In this document: positions 53,260 through 62,595 of the stretch, one piece after another
How the letters are laid out: every line of letters starts with the position of its first letter
Numbering within the stretch: the first letter of the stretch is position 1
Assembly: GCF_000717995.1 (NCBI RefSeq)
Contig: NZ_JODM01000005.1
Span: 186,001-250,000, forward strand
Length of the DNA stretch: 64,000 nt
Source of the DNA: Streptomyces violaceorubidus
Lineage (GTDB): Bacteria; Actinomycetota; Actinomycetes; Streptomycetales; Streptomycetaceae
Direction of reading: 5' to 3'
Position numbers and translations under genes: made by a program
Notes under the pieces: model-generated
Databases searched by the model: none
What the model was told of the DNA's origin: nothing
The model's input: the letters and a program-made list of their open reading frames with translations, nothing else

Positions 53260-53380
53260 GGCCCCTCCTCGGAGAACGAAGCGGCGCTCCCCGGCCGACT
53301 GCCGGAGGCGATCGCGGAACGCGCCCAGCCTGTCCCGCCGGGCTAGAGGACGCGGTGAGCCCCGCTGGAACCGGAGCCGC

Positions 53381-53398
53381 TCCAGGCGGAGTCGAGCG
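53381..53398. promoter_or_regulatory. Possible SARP heptamer pair
   Basis: TCCAGGC (53381) and TCGAGCG (53392) stand 11 bp apart in the 213-bp gap between the divergent NmrA-type and SnoaL-like genes. Only two units, so weaker than the other sites. Confidence 0.4.
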
Positions 53399-53472
53399 AT
53401 CCTGCACCCGTTCTCCTGCCGGCCGGGGGCAGTCTGGCGGGACATCGTCCGCGAGACTGCGAGGGGTTCGCC

Positions 53473-53913
53473 ATGTCAATGGCCGAGCGCAAGGCGCTGT
53501 GTCTGGAAATGGTCGCCGCCTGGAACCGGTGGGACCTGAACGGCATCATCAAACACTGGTCGCCGGACATCGTGCACTACTCCGAGGACAACGAGGTCAG
53601 TTCGGCCGACATGATCAAGCTCATGGAGGGCGGGATCAAGGCGTTCCCCGACCTCCAGCTCGAAGTCAAGAGCATCATGGCCGAGGAGGACCGGGTGATC
53701 CTGCGGATCACCGTGACCGCCACCCACCAGGCCGAGTTCATGGGGGTGCAGCCCACCGGGAAGCCCGTCAGCTGGCACCTGGTGGAGGAGCTGCGCTTCG
53801 CCGACGGCAAGGTCGTCGAGCACTGGGACGTCATCAACATGCGTCCGCTGCTCGTGCAGCTGGGCAAGCTGCCGGACAGGCCCAAGGTGGACCTGGAGGG
53901 CGCGAGCGCCTGA
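53473..53913 (+). CDS. SnoaL-like protein, possible C-1 hydroxylase (SnoaL2-like)
   Basis: A 146-residue SnoaL-fold protein: CLEMVAAWNRWDLNGIIKHW, VTATHQAEFMGVQPTGKPV and VEHWDVINMRPLL near the C terminus. It is only distantly like the AknH-type cyclase at 48 kb, so it probably has another role. In nogalamycin and related pathways SnoaL2 with a partner SDR hydroxylates C-1; the divergent reductase here would be that partner. Alternatives are a second cyclase or a sugar-modifying protein. Confidence 0.7.
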   Translation: MSMAERKALCLEMVAAWNRWDLNGIIKHWSPDIVHYSEDNEVSSADMIKLMEGGIKAFPDLQLEVKSIMAEEDRVILRITVTATHQAEFMGVQPTGKPVSWHLVEELRFADGKVVEHWDVINMRPLLVQLGKLPDRPKVDLEGASA

Positions 53914-54102
53914 GTGCCGCCGGCGCGTCCCGCGTCGGCCGCGCCGGTCCGTCGTCGAAGGCCCGGGGTCCGGGAGCGCCCGGCACCCCGGGCCGGCCTC
54001 GCGTGCCCGGTCGTTCGCCGCCGGGCGGGCGGCGGCTCACTATGCTGACGCCCGGGCGAGCGGCGGGCAGGCGCACCGCCGCACGAGACGAACGAGGTGA
54101 CG

Positions 54103-54711
54103 ATGTCGGCGACGCAGTTGCTGGTCCTCGGAGTGGTACGCGGCTTCGGCAGGACGCACGGATACCGGGTGCGGGCCGAGCTGCTGTCCTGGGGGATCGA
54201 CGACTGGGCCAACGTCAAGCCCGGGTCCATCTACCACGCGCTGCGGCAGCTGGCGAAGGCCGGGCTGCTGACCGCCAGTGAGATCGGGGACTGGCCGGGG
54301 CGGGTGGACTACAGCGTGACCCCCGCGGGGGACGCGGAGTTCTTCCGGCTGCTCGTCGACGCCCTCCAACGCCCCGAGCACCGTGCCGACATGCTCAGCG
54401 CCGGCCTCGCTCTGATGCCCGCCCTCTCCCGCGGCCGTGCGGTGGAGGTCCTCTCCGCCCGCCTGGAGGCACTTCAGGCCCAGCGCGCGGCGCTGCGGAA
54501 GAACGCGGCCGCCTCGCACGCGGCCGGCCTGCCCCCGCACCTCGGCGAACTGCGGGCGATGCGCACGCGGTACGCGGACCTCGGCGTGGACTGGACCCGT
54601 GACCTGCTGGAACGGGTGCGGGCGGGGGAGTACGAGATGGCGGACGAGGGCGCGGAGGGCTTCGGAACGCCGGGTTCCTGGCGCGCGCCGGCCGCTCCGC
54701 CCGTGTCCTGA
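54103..54711 (+). CDS. PadR-family regulator
   Basis: A 202-residue PadR protein. The winged helix is at residues 1-85: QLLVLGVVRGFGRTHGYRVR, then KPGSIYHALRQLAKAGLL. The C-terminal half is helical for dimerisation. It sits just upstream of the ABC exporter genes with 246 bp between, which contain three 13-bp iterons and two CAAGTTTGA boxes. PadR proteins usually repress neighbouring efflux genes and are released by the drug. GTG at 54097 is an alternative start. Confidence 0.85.
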   Translation: MSATQLLVLGVVRGFGRTHGYRVRAELLSWGIDDWANVKPGSIYHALRQLAKAGLLTASEIGDWPGRVDYSVTPAGDAEFFRLLVDALQRPEHRADMLSAGLALMPALSRGRAVEVLSARLEALQAQRAALRKNAAASHAAGLPPHLGELRAMRTRYADLGVDWTRDLLERVRAGEYEMADEGAEGFGTPGSWRAPAAPPVS

Positions 54712-54749
54712 CGATCCCCCGGTCCGCCGGCCGGGTGGGAGAACGGCCC

Positions 54750-54788
54750 ATCAGAACGACCTATCAGAACGACCAATCAGAACGACCT
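54750..54788 (+). repeat. Three 13-bp direct repeats before the ABC exporter
   Basis: ATCAGAACGACCT recurs at 54750, 54763 and 54776 with one or two changes, in perfect head-to-tail order, immediately upstream of the CAAACTTG box. A candidate regulator-binding array. Confidence 0.75.
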
Positions 54789-54791
54789 ACT

Positions 54792-54850
54792 AATCAAACT
54801 TGCATAGTGGGTCGTCCGTGCTCTAGCTTGGTGGAGTGGTCAAGTTTGAA
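54792..54850. promoter_or_regulatory. Pair of CAAGTTTGA boxes in the exporter promoter
   Basis: AATCAAACTTG (54792-54802) and TCAAGTTTGAA (54840-54850) lie in opposite orientation, about 46 bp centre to centre, each followed by ATAGTGG-like sequence. The same box pair with about 51-bp spacing precedes the F420 reductase gene at 49321-49386. Confidence 0.6.
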
Positions 54851-54957
54851 TAGTGGCCCGATGCCGTTCTCTCCAGGCCCTCGCACCCTCGGGCCCCTCC
54901 CGCGTACCGCTCACGGCGCACCGCTTTCGTGACGCGTCAGGACCAAGGAGTCACAGA

Positions 54958-55941
54958 TTGAGTTCACCATCCACCCCTGCCGTCGAGACGGCCGGTCTTG
55001 CCAAGGTCTTCGGTGAGACCCGCGCCGTCGACGGCGTCGACCTGGTCATCCCCCAGGGAGTCGTCTACGGCGTGCTGGGCCCCAACGGCGCGGGCAAGAC
55101 GACGACGATCCGGATGCTGTCCACCCTGCTCACCCCCGACGGCGGAACGGCCCGGGTACTCGGCCACGACGTGGTCAAGGAGGCCGAGGCGGTGCGCAGC
55201 CGGGTGAGCCTCACCGGCCAGTTCGCCTCGGTCGACGAGGACCTCACCGCCGCCGAGAACCTGGAACTGCTCGCGCGGCTCCTGGGCTTCTCCCGCACCC
55301 AGGCCGCCGACCGGGCCGAGGAACTCCTCGCCGCCTTCGACCTCGAAAAGGCGGCCGGCCGGCAGTCCAAGACCTTCTCCGGGGGCATGCGCCGTCGGCT
55401 CGACATCGCCGCGAGCCTCGTCATCACCCCCGACCTGCTCTTCCTGGACGAGCCCACCACGGGACTCGACCCCCGCAGCCGCAACCAGGTGTGGGACAGC
55501 GTGCGGGCCATGGTCGCCCTGGGCACCACCATCCTGCTCACCACGCAGTACCTGGACGAGGCCGACCAACTGGCCGACCGGATCGCCGTCATCGACCACG
55601 GCAAGGTCATCGCGGAAGGCACCACGGGCGAGCTGAAGTCGTCGGTCGGCACCGGGGCGCTGCACGTGCGGCTCGTCAAGGCCGAGACCCGCCCCGAGGC
55701 CTCCCGGATGCTCACCCGCCTGCTGTCCGCACCGGTCTTCCAGGAGTCCGACCCCTTCGCGCTCTCGGTACGCACCGACGACAGCGAGCGGATCGCGGGG
55801 GCACTGGGCGAACTCGCCCGCGCCGGGATCGCCGTGTCCGACTTCGCCTTCGGCCGCCCCAGCCTCGACGAGGTCTTCCTGGCCCTGACCGGCCGCCCCG
55901 CCGAAGACACCACCGCAGACCAGGAGGAGGACGCGGCATGA
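54958..55941 (+). CDS. ABC exporter ATPase, DrrA-like
   Basis: A 327-residue ATPase with Walker [12 protein letters not shown] (near 43), signature [10 protein letters not shown] (near 140), Walker [13 protein letters not shown] (near 163) and the switch His replaced by Gln in [12 protein letters not shown]. That TTQYL sequence is typical of DrrA-type drug ATPases. DrrA with DrrB exports daunorubicin and gives self-resistance. TTG start at 54958 behind AAGGAG. Overlaps the permease gene by 4 bp. Confidence 0.9.
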   Translation: MSSPSTPAVETAGLAKVFGETRAVDGVDLVIPQGVVYGVLGPNGAGKTTTIRMLSTLLTPDGGTARVLGHDVVKEAEAVRSRVSLTGQFASVDEDLTAAENLELLARLLGFSRTQAADRAEELLAAFDLEKAAGRQSKTFSGGMRRRLDIAASLVITPDLLFLDEPTTGLDPRSRNQVWDSVRAMVALGTTILLTTQYLDEADQLADRIAVIDHGKVIAEGTTGELKSSVGTGALHVRLVKAETRPEASRMLTRLLSAPVFQESDPFALSVRTDDSERIAGALGELARAGIAVSDFAFGRPSLDEVFLALTGRPAEDTTADQEEDAA

Positions 55942-56792
55942 CCGTCACATCCGAGGCGACCGCCGCCCAGGGCGCACCGAACGACGCCCTGCGCAAGGCG
56001 CTCACCAGTCAGATCCGCCCGTCCCGCCCCAACCCGCTGACCGCAGTGCGGGTCTCCGCCTGGCGGACGATGCGGAAGATGAAGCACTACGGCGTGGCCG
56101 TGCTCTTCGACGTCACGCTGATGCCCATCGTCTTCCTGCTGACCTTCACCTACCTCTTCGGCGGCGCGTTCGCCGGATCGACCAAGGAGTACCTCCAGTA
56201 CTTCCTGCCCGGCGTCCTCGTGCAGACCGTGGTGATGCCGACGGTCTACACCGGCACGGCGCTCAACATGGACATCACCCGGGGTATCTACGACCGCTTC
56301 CGGACCCTGCCGTTCTGGCAGCCGGCCACGATCGTGGGAAGCCTCCTCGGTGACATCGTCCGCTACGTGCTGGCGCTGACCACGACGATGGCGGTCGGTC
56401 TCGCCCTGGGCTTCCGGCCCGACGGCGGAGTGGGCGGAGTGCTGTCGGCGATGCTGCTGCTCCTGGTCTTCGCGGTGAGCGTCAGCTGGATCTTCGCCGC
56501 CCTCGGCGTGGTCGCCAAAGCGCCGGAGACGGTGTCCGGCACCAGCATGCTGGTGATGTTCCCGCTGGTCTTCACGAGCAACATCTTCGTGAAGCCGGAC
56601 ACGATGCCCGGCTGGATGGAGGCGATCGTGAACGTCAACCCGGTCAGCAACGCCGCCACCGCCGCCCGCGGACTGATCCACGGGGACGCCAGCGGCTCGG
56701 ACATCGGCTGGGTCCTGCTGGCCTGCGCGATCATCACCGTGATCTTCGCTCCGCTGACCATGTACCTCTACCGCGCCAAGAGCCGGAGCTAG
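55938..56792 (+). CDS. ABC-2 type permease, DrrB-like
   Basis: A 284-residue membrane protein with about six hydrophobic helices beginning near residue 48 ([20 protein letters not shown]). The segment [20 protein letters not shown] is the conserved ABC-2 cytoplasmic loop, and [13 protein letters not shown] is also family-typical. It forms the exporter with the preceding ATPase. It is the last gene of the anthracycline cluster; aceE follows in convergent orientation. Confidence 0.9.
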   Translation: MTVTSEATAAQGAPNDALRKALTSQIRPSRPNPLTAVRVSAWRTMRKMKHYGVAVLFDVTLMPIVFLLTFTYLFGGAFAGSTKEYLQYFLPGVLVQTVVMPTVYTGTALNMDITRGIYDRFRTLPFWQPATIVGSLLGDIVRYVLALTTTMAVGLALGFRPDGGVGGVLSAMLLLLVFAVSVSWIFAALGVVAKAPETVSGTSMLVMFPLVFTSNIFVKPDTMPGWMEAIVNVNPVSNAATAARGLIHGDASGSDIGWVLLACAIITVIFAPLTMYLYRAKSRS

Positions 56793-56800
56793 CGGACCCC

Positions 56801-56829
56801 GCCCTGCCCGCCCGGGACGCGGGCAGGGC
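56801..56829. terminator. Terminator at the right edge of the cluster
   Basis: GCCCTGCCCGC and GCGGGCAGGGC form a perfect 11-bp stem with a 7-nt loop, 8 bp after the permease stop codon and before the convergent aceE end. Confidence 0.8.
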
Positions 56830-56918
56830 CCCCCGAACGCCACGGCAGCCAGGACCGGTTGTTCTCCCCCGTCGGCCGCTCCTGCGCTGCCGTGGCTCCC
56901 TACGTCACCGCGTGCGCG

Positions 56919-59675
56919 TCACGCGTCCCCGCCGGCCGGCCCCGGGTCCGCCGCCGTCACGTCGAGCAGCCGGTACCGGTCGATCGCCTGCTTCAGCACC
57001 GACCGGTCGACCTTGCCCTCCCGGGCCAGCTCGCTCAGCACGCCCACCACGACCGACTCCGCGTCGATGTGGAAGAACCGCCGCGCCGCCCCGCGCGTGT
57101 CCGCGAAGCCCCAGCCGTCCGCGCCCAGCGACTGGTACGTCCCCGGCACCCACCGCGCGATCTGGTCCGGCACCGACCGCATCCAGTCGGACACCGCCAC
57201 GAACGGCCCCTGGGCGCCCGCCAGCTTCCGGGTCACGTACGGCACCCGCTGCTCCTCCTCGGGGTGCAGCAGGTTGTGCTCCTCGCAGGCCACGGCCTCG
57301 CGCCGCAGCTCGTTCCAGGAGGTCGCCGACCAGACGTCGGCGCGCACGTTCCACTCGGCGGCGAGGATGCGCTGCGCCTCGACGGCCCACGGCACGGCCA
57401 CGCCCGAGGCCATGATCTGCGCCGGGATCGAGCCGCCCGTGCCCTCGCTGAACCGGTACACGCCCTTGAGGATGCCCTCGACGTCCACGTTCTCGGGCTC
57501 GGCCGGGTGCCGGATGGGCTCGTTGTAGACGGTGAGGTAGTAGAAGACGTCCTCGCCGTGCGGGTGCTGCTCGTCCCCGCCGTACATCCGGCGCAGCCCG
57601 TCCTTGACGATGTGCGCGATCTCGAACCCGAAGGCCGGGTCGTACGCCACGCACGCCGGGTTGGTCGAGGCCAGCAACTGCGAGTGGCCGTCCGCGTGCT
57701 GGAGGCCCTCGCCGGTCAGCGTCGTACGGCCCGCGGTCGCGCCCAGGACGAAACCGCGCGCCAGCTGGTCGCCCATCTGCCAGAACTGGTCGCCGGTGCG
57801 CTGGAAACCGAACATCGAGTAGAAGACGTAGACCGGGATGAGGGGCTCGCCGTGCGTGGCGTACGCCGAGCCGGCCGCGATCAGCGAGGCCGTGCAGCCG
57901 GCCTCCGAGATGCCGTCGTGCAGCATCTGCCCGTTCGGCGCCTCCTTGTAGGCGAGCAGCAGATCGCGGTCCACGGACTCGTACTGCTGCCCGAGCGGGT
58001 TGTAGATCTTCGCGCTCGGGAAGAACGAGTCCATGCCGAACGTGCGGTACTCGTCCGGCGCGATCAGCACGAACCGCTTGCCGATCTCCTTGTCCCGCAT
58101 GAGGTCCTTCAGCAGTCGCACAAAGGCCATCGTCGTCGCGATGGACTGCTGACCGGAGCCCTTCTTCACGGTCGCGTACGTCTTGTCGTCCGGCAGGGGG
58201 AGCGGCTTCGAGCGGACGACCCGGGTCGGCACGTACCCGCCGCAGCCCAGGCGCCGGTCGTGCATGTACTGCATCTCCTCGGTGTCCCGGCCCGGGTGGT
58301 AGTACGGCGGCGGGCCCGACTCCAGCTCCTTGTCGGAGATCGGCAGGTGCAGCCGGTCGCGGAAGCGCTTGAGGTCGTCGACCGTCAGCTTCTTCATCTG
58401 GTGCGTGGCGTTGCGGCCCTCGAAGTTGGGGCCCAGCGTCCAGCCCTTGATGGTCTTCGCCAGGACCACCGTCGGCTGGCCCTTGTGCTCCAGCGCCGCC
58501 TTGTACGCCGCGTAGATCTTGCGGTGGTCGTGGCCGCCGCGGCCCAGGTGCAGGATCTGGTCGTCGGTCATGTTCTCGACCATCGCGCGCAGCCGGTGGT
58601 CGTCGCCGAAGAAGTGCTCGCGGATGTAGGCACCGGACTCGGTGGCGTAGGTCTGGAACTGGCCGTCCGGGGTGGTGTTCATGCGGTTGACCAGCAAGCC
58701 GTCGCGGTCCTGGGCCAGCAGCGGGTCCCAGGTGCGGTCCCACACCAGCTTGATCACGTTCCAGCCGGCGCCCCGGAAGATCGACTCCAGCTCCTGGATG
58801 ATCTTGCCGTTGCCGCGCACCGGACCGTCCAGGCGCTGGAGGTTGCAGTTCACCACGAAGGTCAGGTTGTCCAGGCCCTCCCGGGCGGCGATGGACAACT
58901 GGCCCAGCGACTCCGGCTCGTCCATCTCGCCGTCGCCGAGGAAGGCCCACACGTGCGACTTCGAGGTGTCCGCGATCCCGCGCGCGTGCATGTAGCGGTT
59001 CATCCGGGCCTGGAAGATCGCGCCGATCGGGCCGAGGCCCATGGAGACCGTCGGGAACTCCCAGAAGTCCGGCATCGACCGCGGATGGGGGTACGAGGAC
59101 AGCGCGTGCGGCGCCCTGGACTTCTCCTGGCGGAAGCCGTCGAGGTGCTCCTCGCTGAGCCGGTCCAGCAGGTACGCGCGCGCGTAGATGCCCGGCGAGG
59201 CGTGTCCCTGGAAGAAGACCTGGTCGCCGCCGTCGCCCTCGTCCTTGCCCCGGAAGAAGTGGTTGAAGCCCACGTCGTACAGGGAGGCGGAGGAGGCGAA
59301 GGTCGCGATGTGGCCGCCGACGCCGATACCGGGCCGCTGCGCGCGCGAGACCATCACCGCCGCGTTCCAGCGGGTGGCGTTGAGGATCTTGCGCTCGATC
59401 TCCTCGTTGCCGGGGAAGAACGGCTCGCTCTTGGTCGGGATGGTGTTGACGTAGTCCGTGCTGCGCATCTCGGGCACGGCCACGCGCTTCTCGCGGGCCC
59501 GCTCGATCAGCCGCAGCATCAGGTAGCGGGCCCGCTCCCGGCCGCGCTCGTCGACGGCGGCGTCGAGGGAGTCGAGCCACTCCTGGGTTTCCTCGGGATC
59601 GAAGTCAGGAACCTGACTCGGAAGGCCGCCAATGATGATCGGACTGCGATCACTGCGATCGGATGCGGAAGCCAC
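56919..59675 (-). CDS. aceE: Pyruvate dehydrogenase E1 component (homodimeric AceE)
   Basis: A 918-residue thiamine-diphosphate enzyme that decarboxylates pyruvate and passes the acetyl group to E2. The ThDP/Mg motif is [10 protein letters not shown] (near 235), continuing to the Asn of [14 protein letters not shown]. The E1-type start ([20 protein letters not shown]) and [20 protein letters not shown] near 640 are those of the single-chain AceE, not the alpha/beta type. GTG start at 59675. A core gene; it supplies acetyl-CoA but is not part of the cluster. Confidence 0.95.
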   Translation of the reverse strand: MASASDRSDRSPIIIGGLPSQVPDFDPEETQEWLDSLDAAVDERGRERARYLMLRLIERAREKRVAVPEMRSTDYVNTIPTKSEPFFPGNEEIERKILNATRWNAAVMVSRAQRPGIGVGGHIATFASSASLYDVGFNHFFRGKDEGDGGDQVFFQGHASPGIYARAYLLDRLSEEHLDGFRQEKSRAPHALSSYPHPRSMPDFWEFPTVSMGLGPIGAIFQARMNRYMHARGIADTSKSHVWAFLGDGEMDEPESLGQLSIAAREGLDNLTFVVNCNLQRLDGPVRGNGKIIQELESIFRGAGWNVIKLVWDRTWDPLLAQDRDGLLVNRMNTTPDGQFQTYATESGAYIREHFFGDDHRLRAMVENMTDDQILHLGRGGHDHRKIYAAYKAALEHKGQPTVVLAKTIKGWTLGPNFEGRNATHQMKKLTVDDLKRFRDRLHLPISDKELESGPPPYYHPGRDTEEMQYMHDRRLGCGGYVPTRVVRSKPLPLPDDKTYATVKKGSGQQSIATTMAFVRLLKDLMRDKEIGKRFVLIAPDEYRTFGMDSFFPSAKIYNPLGQQYESVDRDLLLAYKEAPNGQMLHDGISEAGCTASLIAAGSAYATHGEPLIPVYVFYSMFGFQRTGDQFWQMGDQLARGFVLGATAGRTTLTGEGLQHADGHSQLLASTNPACVAYDPAFGFEIAHIVKDGLRRMYGGDEQHPHGEDVFYYLTVYNEPIRHPAEPENVDVEGILKGVYRFSEGTGGSIPAQIMASGVAVPWAVEAQRILAAEWNVRADVWSATSWNELRREAVACEEHNLLHPEEEQRVPYVTRKLAGAQGPFVAVSDWMRSVPDQIARWVPGTYQSLGADGWGFADTRGAARRFFHIDAESVVVGVLSELAREGKVDRSVLKQAIDRYRLLDVTAADPGPAGGDA

Positions 59676-60075
59676 GCTGTTCCTTCGCTGTCAGAGGGCC
59701 GTTTCTCCGGGTTCATTCCCCGGGGGTCTGCACCGATTCCCCCGCCGGTTCCCCATCGTGTACCTCGCGGGGGCAATCGTCATCTGTACCGTGGGGTAAC
59801 CGGTCCTCCCACGAGGATCGGGGGCACGTTCATTCGAGTCTCGTACCCACACATGGTTCCCAAATACGCAAACGGGGCAGATAGGTGTGGTGTACGTCAC
59901 CTTCGGGCCGGACGGCATGGCTGGAGTTGCGGCGACACGGCCGGGATCGTCACCGTTTCGGCGGTCCCAGACGCCGGGTACTTGCGCGATCCGTCCCGCC
60001 CGTGTGGACTACGGCCAAGCCTCGCGCACGCGCGTGGCTCGACACATCTACCGAAACATGATCAGGAGGCAACCC
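59676..60075. other. Divergent upstream region of aceE and DUF3052 (400 bp)
   Basis: No gene is seen. The part at 59840-59890 is AT-richer than its surroundings and probably holds the divergent promoters. I see no tRNA, strong hairpin or repeat. Confidence 0.6.
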
Positions 60076-60513
60076 GTGAGCGCGACCGCGGACCACGCGG
60101 AGGAGCGGACGAACCCTGCCGCCAGGCTGGGTTTCCAGCCCGGGCAGGTGGTCCAGGAGATCGGCTACGACGACGACGTCGACCAGGAGCTCCGCGAGGC
60201 CATTGAGGGCGCCGTCGAGGGCGAGCTGGTGGACGAGGACTACGAGGACGTGGCCGATGCCGTCGTGCTGTGGTTCCGTGACGACGACGGCGACCTGACG
60301 GATGCGCTGGTGGATGCCACCACGTACATCGAAGAGGGCGGGTCGATCCTCCTTCTCACGCCGAAGACCGGCCGTGACGGGTACGTCGAGGCCAGTGACA
60401 TCTCGGAAGCCTCGACGACCGCCGGACTGACGGCGTCCAAGAGCGTCAGCGTCGGCAAGGACTGGAGCGGCAGCCGGCTGGCGACGCCCAAGGCCGCCAA
60501 GTCCAAGCGGTAG
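60076..60513 (+). CDS. DUF3052 domain protein
   Basis: A 145-residue acidic protein: AARLGFQPGQVVQEIGYDDD, then DAVVLWFRDDDGDLTDALVD and LLLTPKTGRDGYVEASDI. This is the conserved actinobacterial DUF3052 family of unknown function. GTG start at 60076 behind a perfect AGGAGG. The C terminus ends in a basic KAAKSKR tail. I recall the same neighbour next to aceE in S. coelicolor. Confidence 0.88.
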   Translation: MSATADHAEERTNPAARLGFQPGQVVQEIGYDDDVDQELREAIEGAVEGELVDEDYEDVADAVVLWFRDDDGDLTDALVDATTYIEEGGSILLLTPKTGRDGYVEASDISEASTTAGLTASKSVSVGKDWSGSRLATPKAAKSKR

Positions 60514-60542
60514 CCCGCCGGGCTCCGTGACACCCCGGACCC

Positions 60543-60579
60543 CGGACGGGCCGGCAGCCGAGCGCTGCCGGTCCGTCCG
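60543..60579 (+). terminator. Terminator after DUF3052
   Basis: A 15-bp stem with one G-T pair and a 7-nt loop, 29 bp after the stop codon. Confidence 0.65.
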
Positions 60580-60658
60580 GCGGTCCGTGACCGTCCCTGC
60601 GTAGGGTGTTTCCAGCGAGACACTCATGGAGCACCTCCTGCGGAAGGGACGACGGGAC

Positions 60659-61117
60659 ATGGCGATCCAGGTCGGCGACAAGGCCCCCGACTTCGAGCTG
60701 AAGGACAACCACGGCGCGACCGTCCGGCTGTCCGATTTCCGCGGCCGCAAGAACGTCGTGCTGCTCTTCTACCCGTTCGCCTTCACCGGTGTGTGCACCG
60801 GCGAGCTGTGCGAGGTGCGCGACAACCTGCCGCAGTTCTCCGACCGGGACACCCAGGTGCTCGCCGTGTCCAACGACTCCATCCACACCCTGCGCGTCTT
60901 CGCCGAGCAGGAGGGCCTGGAGTACCCGCTGCTGTCCGACTTCTGGCCGCACGGCAACGTCTCGCGCGCCTACGGCGTCTTCGCCGAGGACAAGGGTTGC
61001 GCCGTCCGCGGCACCTTCGTGATCGACCAGGAGGGCGTGGTGCGCTGGACCGTGGTCAACGGTCTGCCGGACGCCCGCGACCTGAGCGAGTACGTGAAGG
61101 CGCTCGACGCCCTGTGA
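60659..61117 (+). CDS. ahpE: AhpE-type peroxiredoxin
   Basis: A 152-residue thioredoxin-fold peroxidase. The peroxidatic Cys is in [20 protein letters not shown] (near residue 45), with a second Cys five residues later; the catalytic Thr and late Arg are in the expected places. It reduces hydrogen peroxide and organic peroxides in the cytoplasm. ATG at 60659 behind AAGGGA; the upstream in-frame ATG at 60626 is less likely. Confidence 0.9.
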   Translation: MAIQVGDKAPDFELKDNHGATVRLSDFRGRKNVVLLFYPFAFTGVCTGELCEVRDNLPQFSDRDTQVLAVSNDSIHTLRVFAEQEGLEYPLLSDFWPHGNVSRAYGVFAEDKGCAVRGTFVIDQEGVVRWTVVNGLPDARDLSEYVKALDAL

Positions 61118-61152
61118 CCGGTGCCCGCCGAGCCGACACCGCGTGAATTGTC

Positions 61153-61181
61153 GGTTCCCGGGACTGCGGGGCGCGGGAACC
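61153..61181 (+). terminator. Terminator after ahpE
   Basis: GGTTCCCG and CGGGAACC form an 8-bp stem with a 13-nt loop. Confidence 0.6.
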
Positions 61182-61258
61182 CGTCACTAGGATCGACTCG
61201 TTGATCCGATATCCACGCACTACGGGGCACCCCGCCCCTGGACACCAATGGAGGACTC

Positions 61259-61834
61259 GTGGGAGTCAGCCTCAGCAAGGGCGGCAACGTTTCGCTGACC
61301 AAGGAGGCCCCCGGCCTGACCGCGGTCATCGTCGGTCTGGGGTGGGACATCCGCACCACCACCGGGACCGACTTCGACCTCGACGCCAGCGCGCTGCTGC
61401 TGAACAGCGGCGGCAAGGTCGCCAGCGACGCGCACTTCATCTTCTTCAACAACCTGAAGAGCCCGGACGGATCGGTCGAGCACACCGGCGACAACATCAC
61501 CGGTGAGGGTGAGGGCGACGACGAGCAGATCAAGATCAACCTCGCCACGGTCCCCGCCGACATCGAGAAGATCGTCTTCCCGGTCTCGATCTACGACGCC
61601 GAGAACCGCCAGCAGTCCTTCGGCCAGGTGCGCAACGCGTTCATCCGCGTCGTCAACCAGGCCGGCGAGGCCGAGATCGCCCGCTACGACCTGAGTGAGG
61701 ACGCCTCCACGGAGACCGCCATGGTCTTCGGCGAGCTGTACCGCCACGGAGCGGAGTGGAAGTTCCGCGCCATCGGCCAGGGCTATGCCTCCGGCCTGCG
61801 CGGGATCGCCCAGGACTTCGGCGTGAACGTCTGA
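61259..61834 (+). CDS. terD: TerD-family protein, copy 1
   Basis: A 191-residue calcium-binding TerD protein: [19 protein letters not shown], then [13 protein letters not shown] and [14 protein letters not shown] (acidic Ca sites near 80) and [20 protein letters not shown]. TerD proteins belong to stress complexes linked to tellurite resistance and, in Streptomyces, to differentiation. GTG start at 61259 after GGAGG. The next gene is a close paralogue. Confidence 0.92.
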   Translation: MGVSLSKGGNVSLTKEAPGLTAVIVGLGWDIRTTTGTDFDLDASALLLNSGGKVASDAHFIFFNNLKSPDGSVEHTGDNITGEGEGDDEQIKINLATVPADIEKIVFPVSIYDAENRQQSFGQVRNAFIRVVNQAGEAEIARYDLSEDASTETAMVFGELYRHGAEWKFRAIGQGYASGLRGIAQDFGVNV

Positions 61835-61891
61835 GCGACCGAACGGGCGGGGCGAGGCCCCCGATCGTCCGGCGAGGCCACGGTCTCGATA

Positions 61892-61928
61892 CGTCCGGCG
61901 CCGCACGGTTTACGTGCGGCGCCGGACG
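61892..61928 (+). terminator. Terminator between the two terD copies
   Basis: CGTCCGGCGCCGCAC and GTGCGGCGCCGGACG form a perfect 15-bp stem with a 7-nt loop. Confidence 0.8.
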
Positions 61929-61970
61929 CGCAGGAAACCAAGAACCGTCACCCGGGGAGGGACCATCACC

Positions 61971-62546
61971 ATGGGCGTCACGCTTGCCAAGGGCGGCAAC
62001 GTCTCCCTGTCCAAGGCCGCACCGAACCTCACACAGGTACTGGTCGGGCTCGGCTGGGACGCGCGTTCCACCACCGGAGCACCCTTCGACCTCGACGCGA
62101 GCGCACTCGTGTGCAGCAGCGGCCGGGTGCTCGGCGACGAGTGGTTCGTCTTCTACAACCAGCTCAAGAGCCCGGACGGCTCGATCGAGCACACCGGCGA
62201 CAACCTCACCGGTGAGGGCGACGGCGACGACGAGTCGCTGCTGGTCGACCTCGCCAAGGTGCCGGCCCACTGCGACAAGATCGTCTTCCCGGTGTCCATC
62301 CATATGGCCGACGAGCGCGGCCAGACCTTCGGCCAGGTCAGCAACGCCTTCATCCGGGTCGTCAACCAGGCCGACGGCCAGGAACTGGCCCGCTACGACC
62401 TCAGCGAGGACGCCTCCACCGAGACCGCGATGATCTTCGGCGAGCTCTACCGCTACCAGGGCGAGTGGAAGTTCCGTGCGGTGGGGCAGGGGTACGCGTC
62501 GGGGCTTCGGGGCATCGCTCTAGACTTCGGAGTCAACGTTTCGTAA
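61971..62546 (+). CDS. terD: TerD-family protein, copy 2
   Basis: A 191-residue paralogue of the previous protein, strongly similar over its whole length: [34 protein letters not shown] and [20 protein letters not shown]. The acidic calcium-binding segments are kept. The copies are separated by a strong terminator and so are probably transcribed separately. ATG at 61971. Confidence 0.92.
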   Translation: MGVTLAKGGNVSLSKAAPNLTQVLVGLGWDARSTTGAPFDLDASALVCSSGRVLGDEWFVFYNQLKSPDGSIEHTGDNLTGEGDGDDESLLVDLAKVPAHCDKIVFPVSIHMADERGQTFGQVSNAFIRVVNQADGQELARYDLSEDASTETAMIFGELYRYQGEWKFRAVGQGYASGLRGIALDFGVNVS

Positions 62547-62595
62547 AGCCGAGTACGGCGCGGGGGAGCCCCGTACACACACGATTGGGTAGCCA

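Noticed and set aside
53473..53913. A second AknH-type fourth-ring cyclase
   Set aside because: The sequence lacks the AknH wording and its divergent reductase partner fits a hydroxylation pair better; left as SnoaL-like.
56859..60206. A 1115-codon open frame on the plus strand opposite aceE
   Set aside because: It is antisense to the well-supported aceE, has a biased Arg/Val/His/Gln composition and no recognisable domain.
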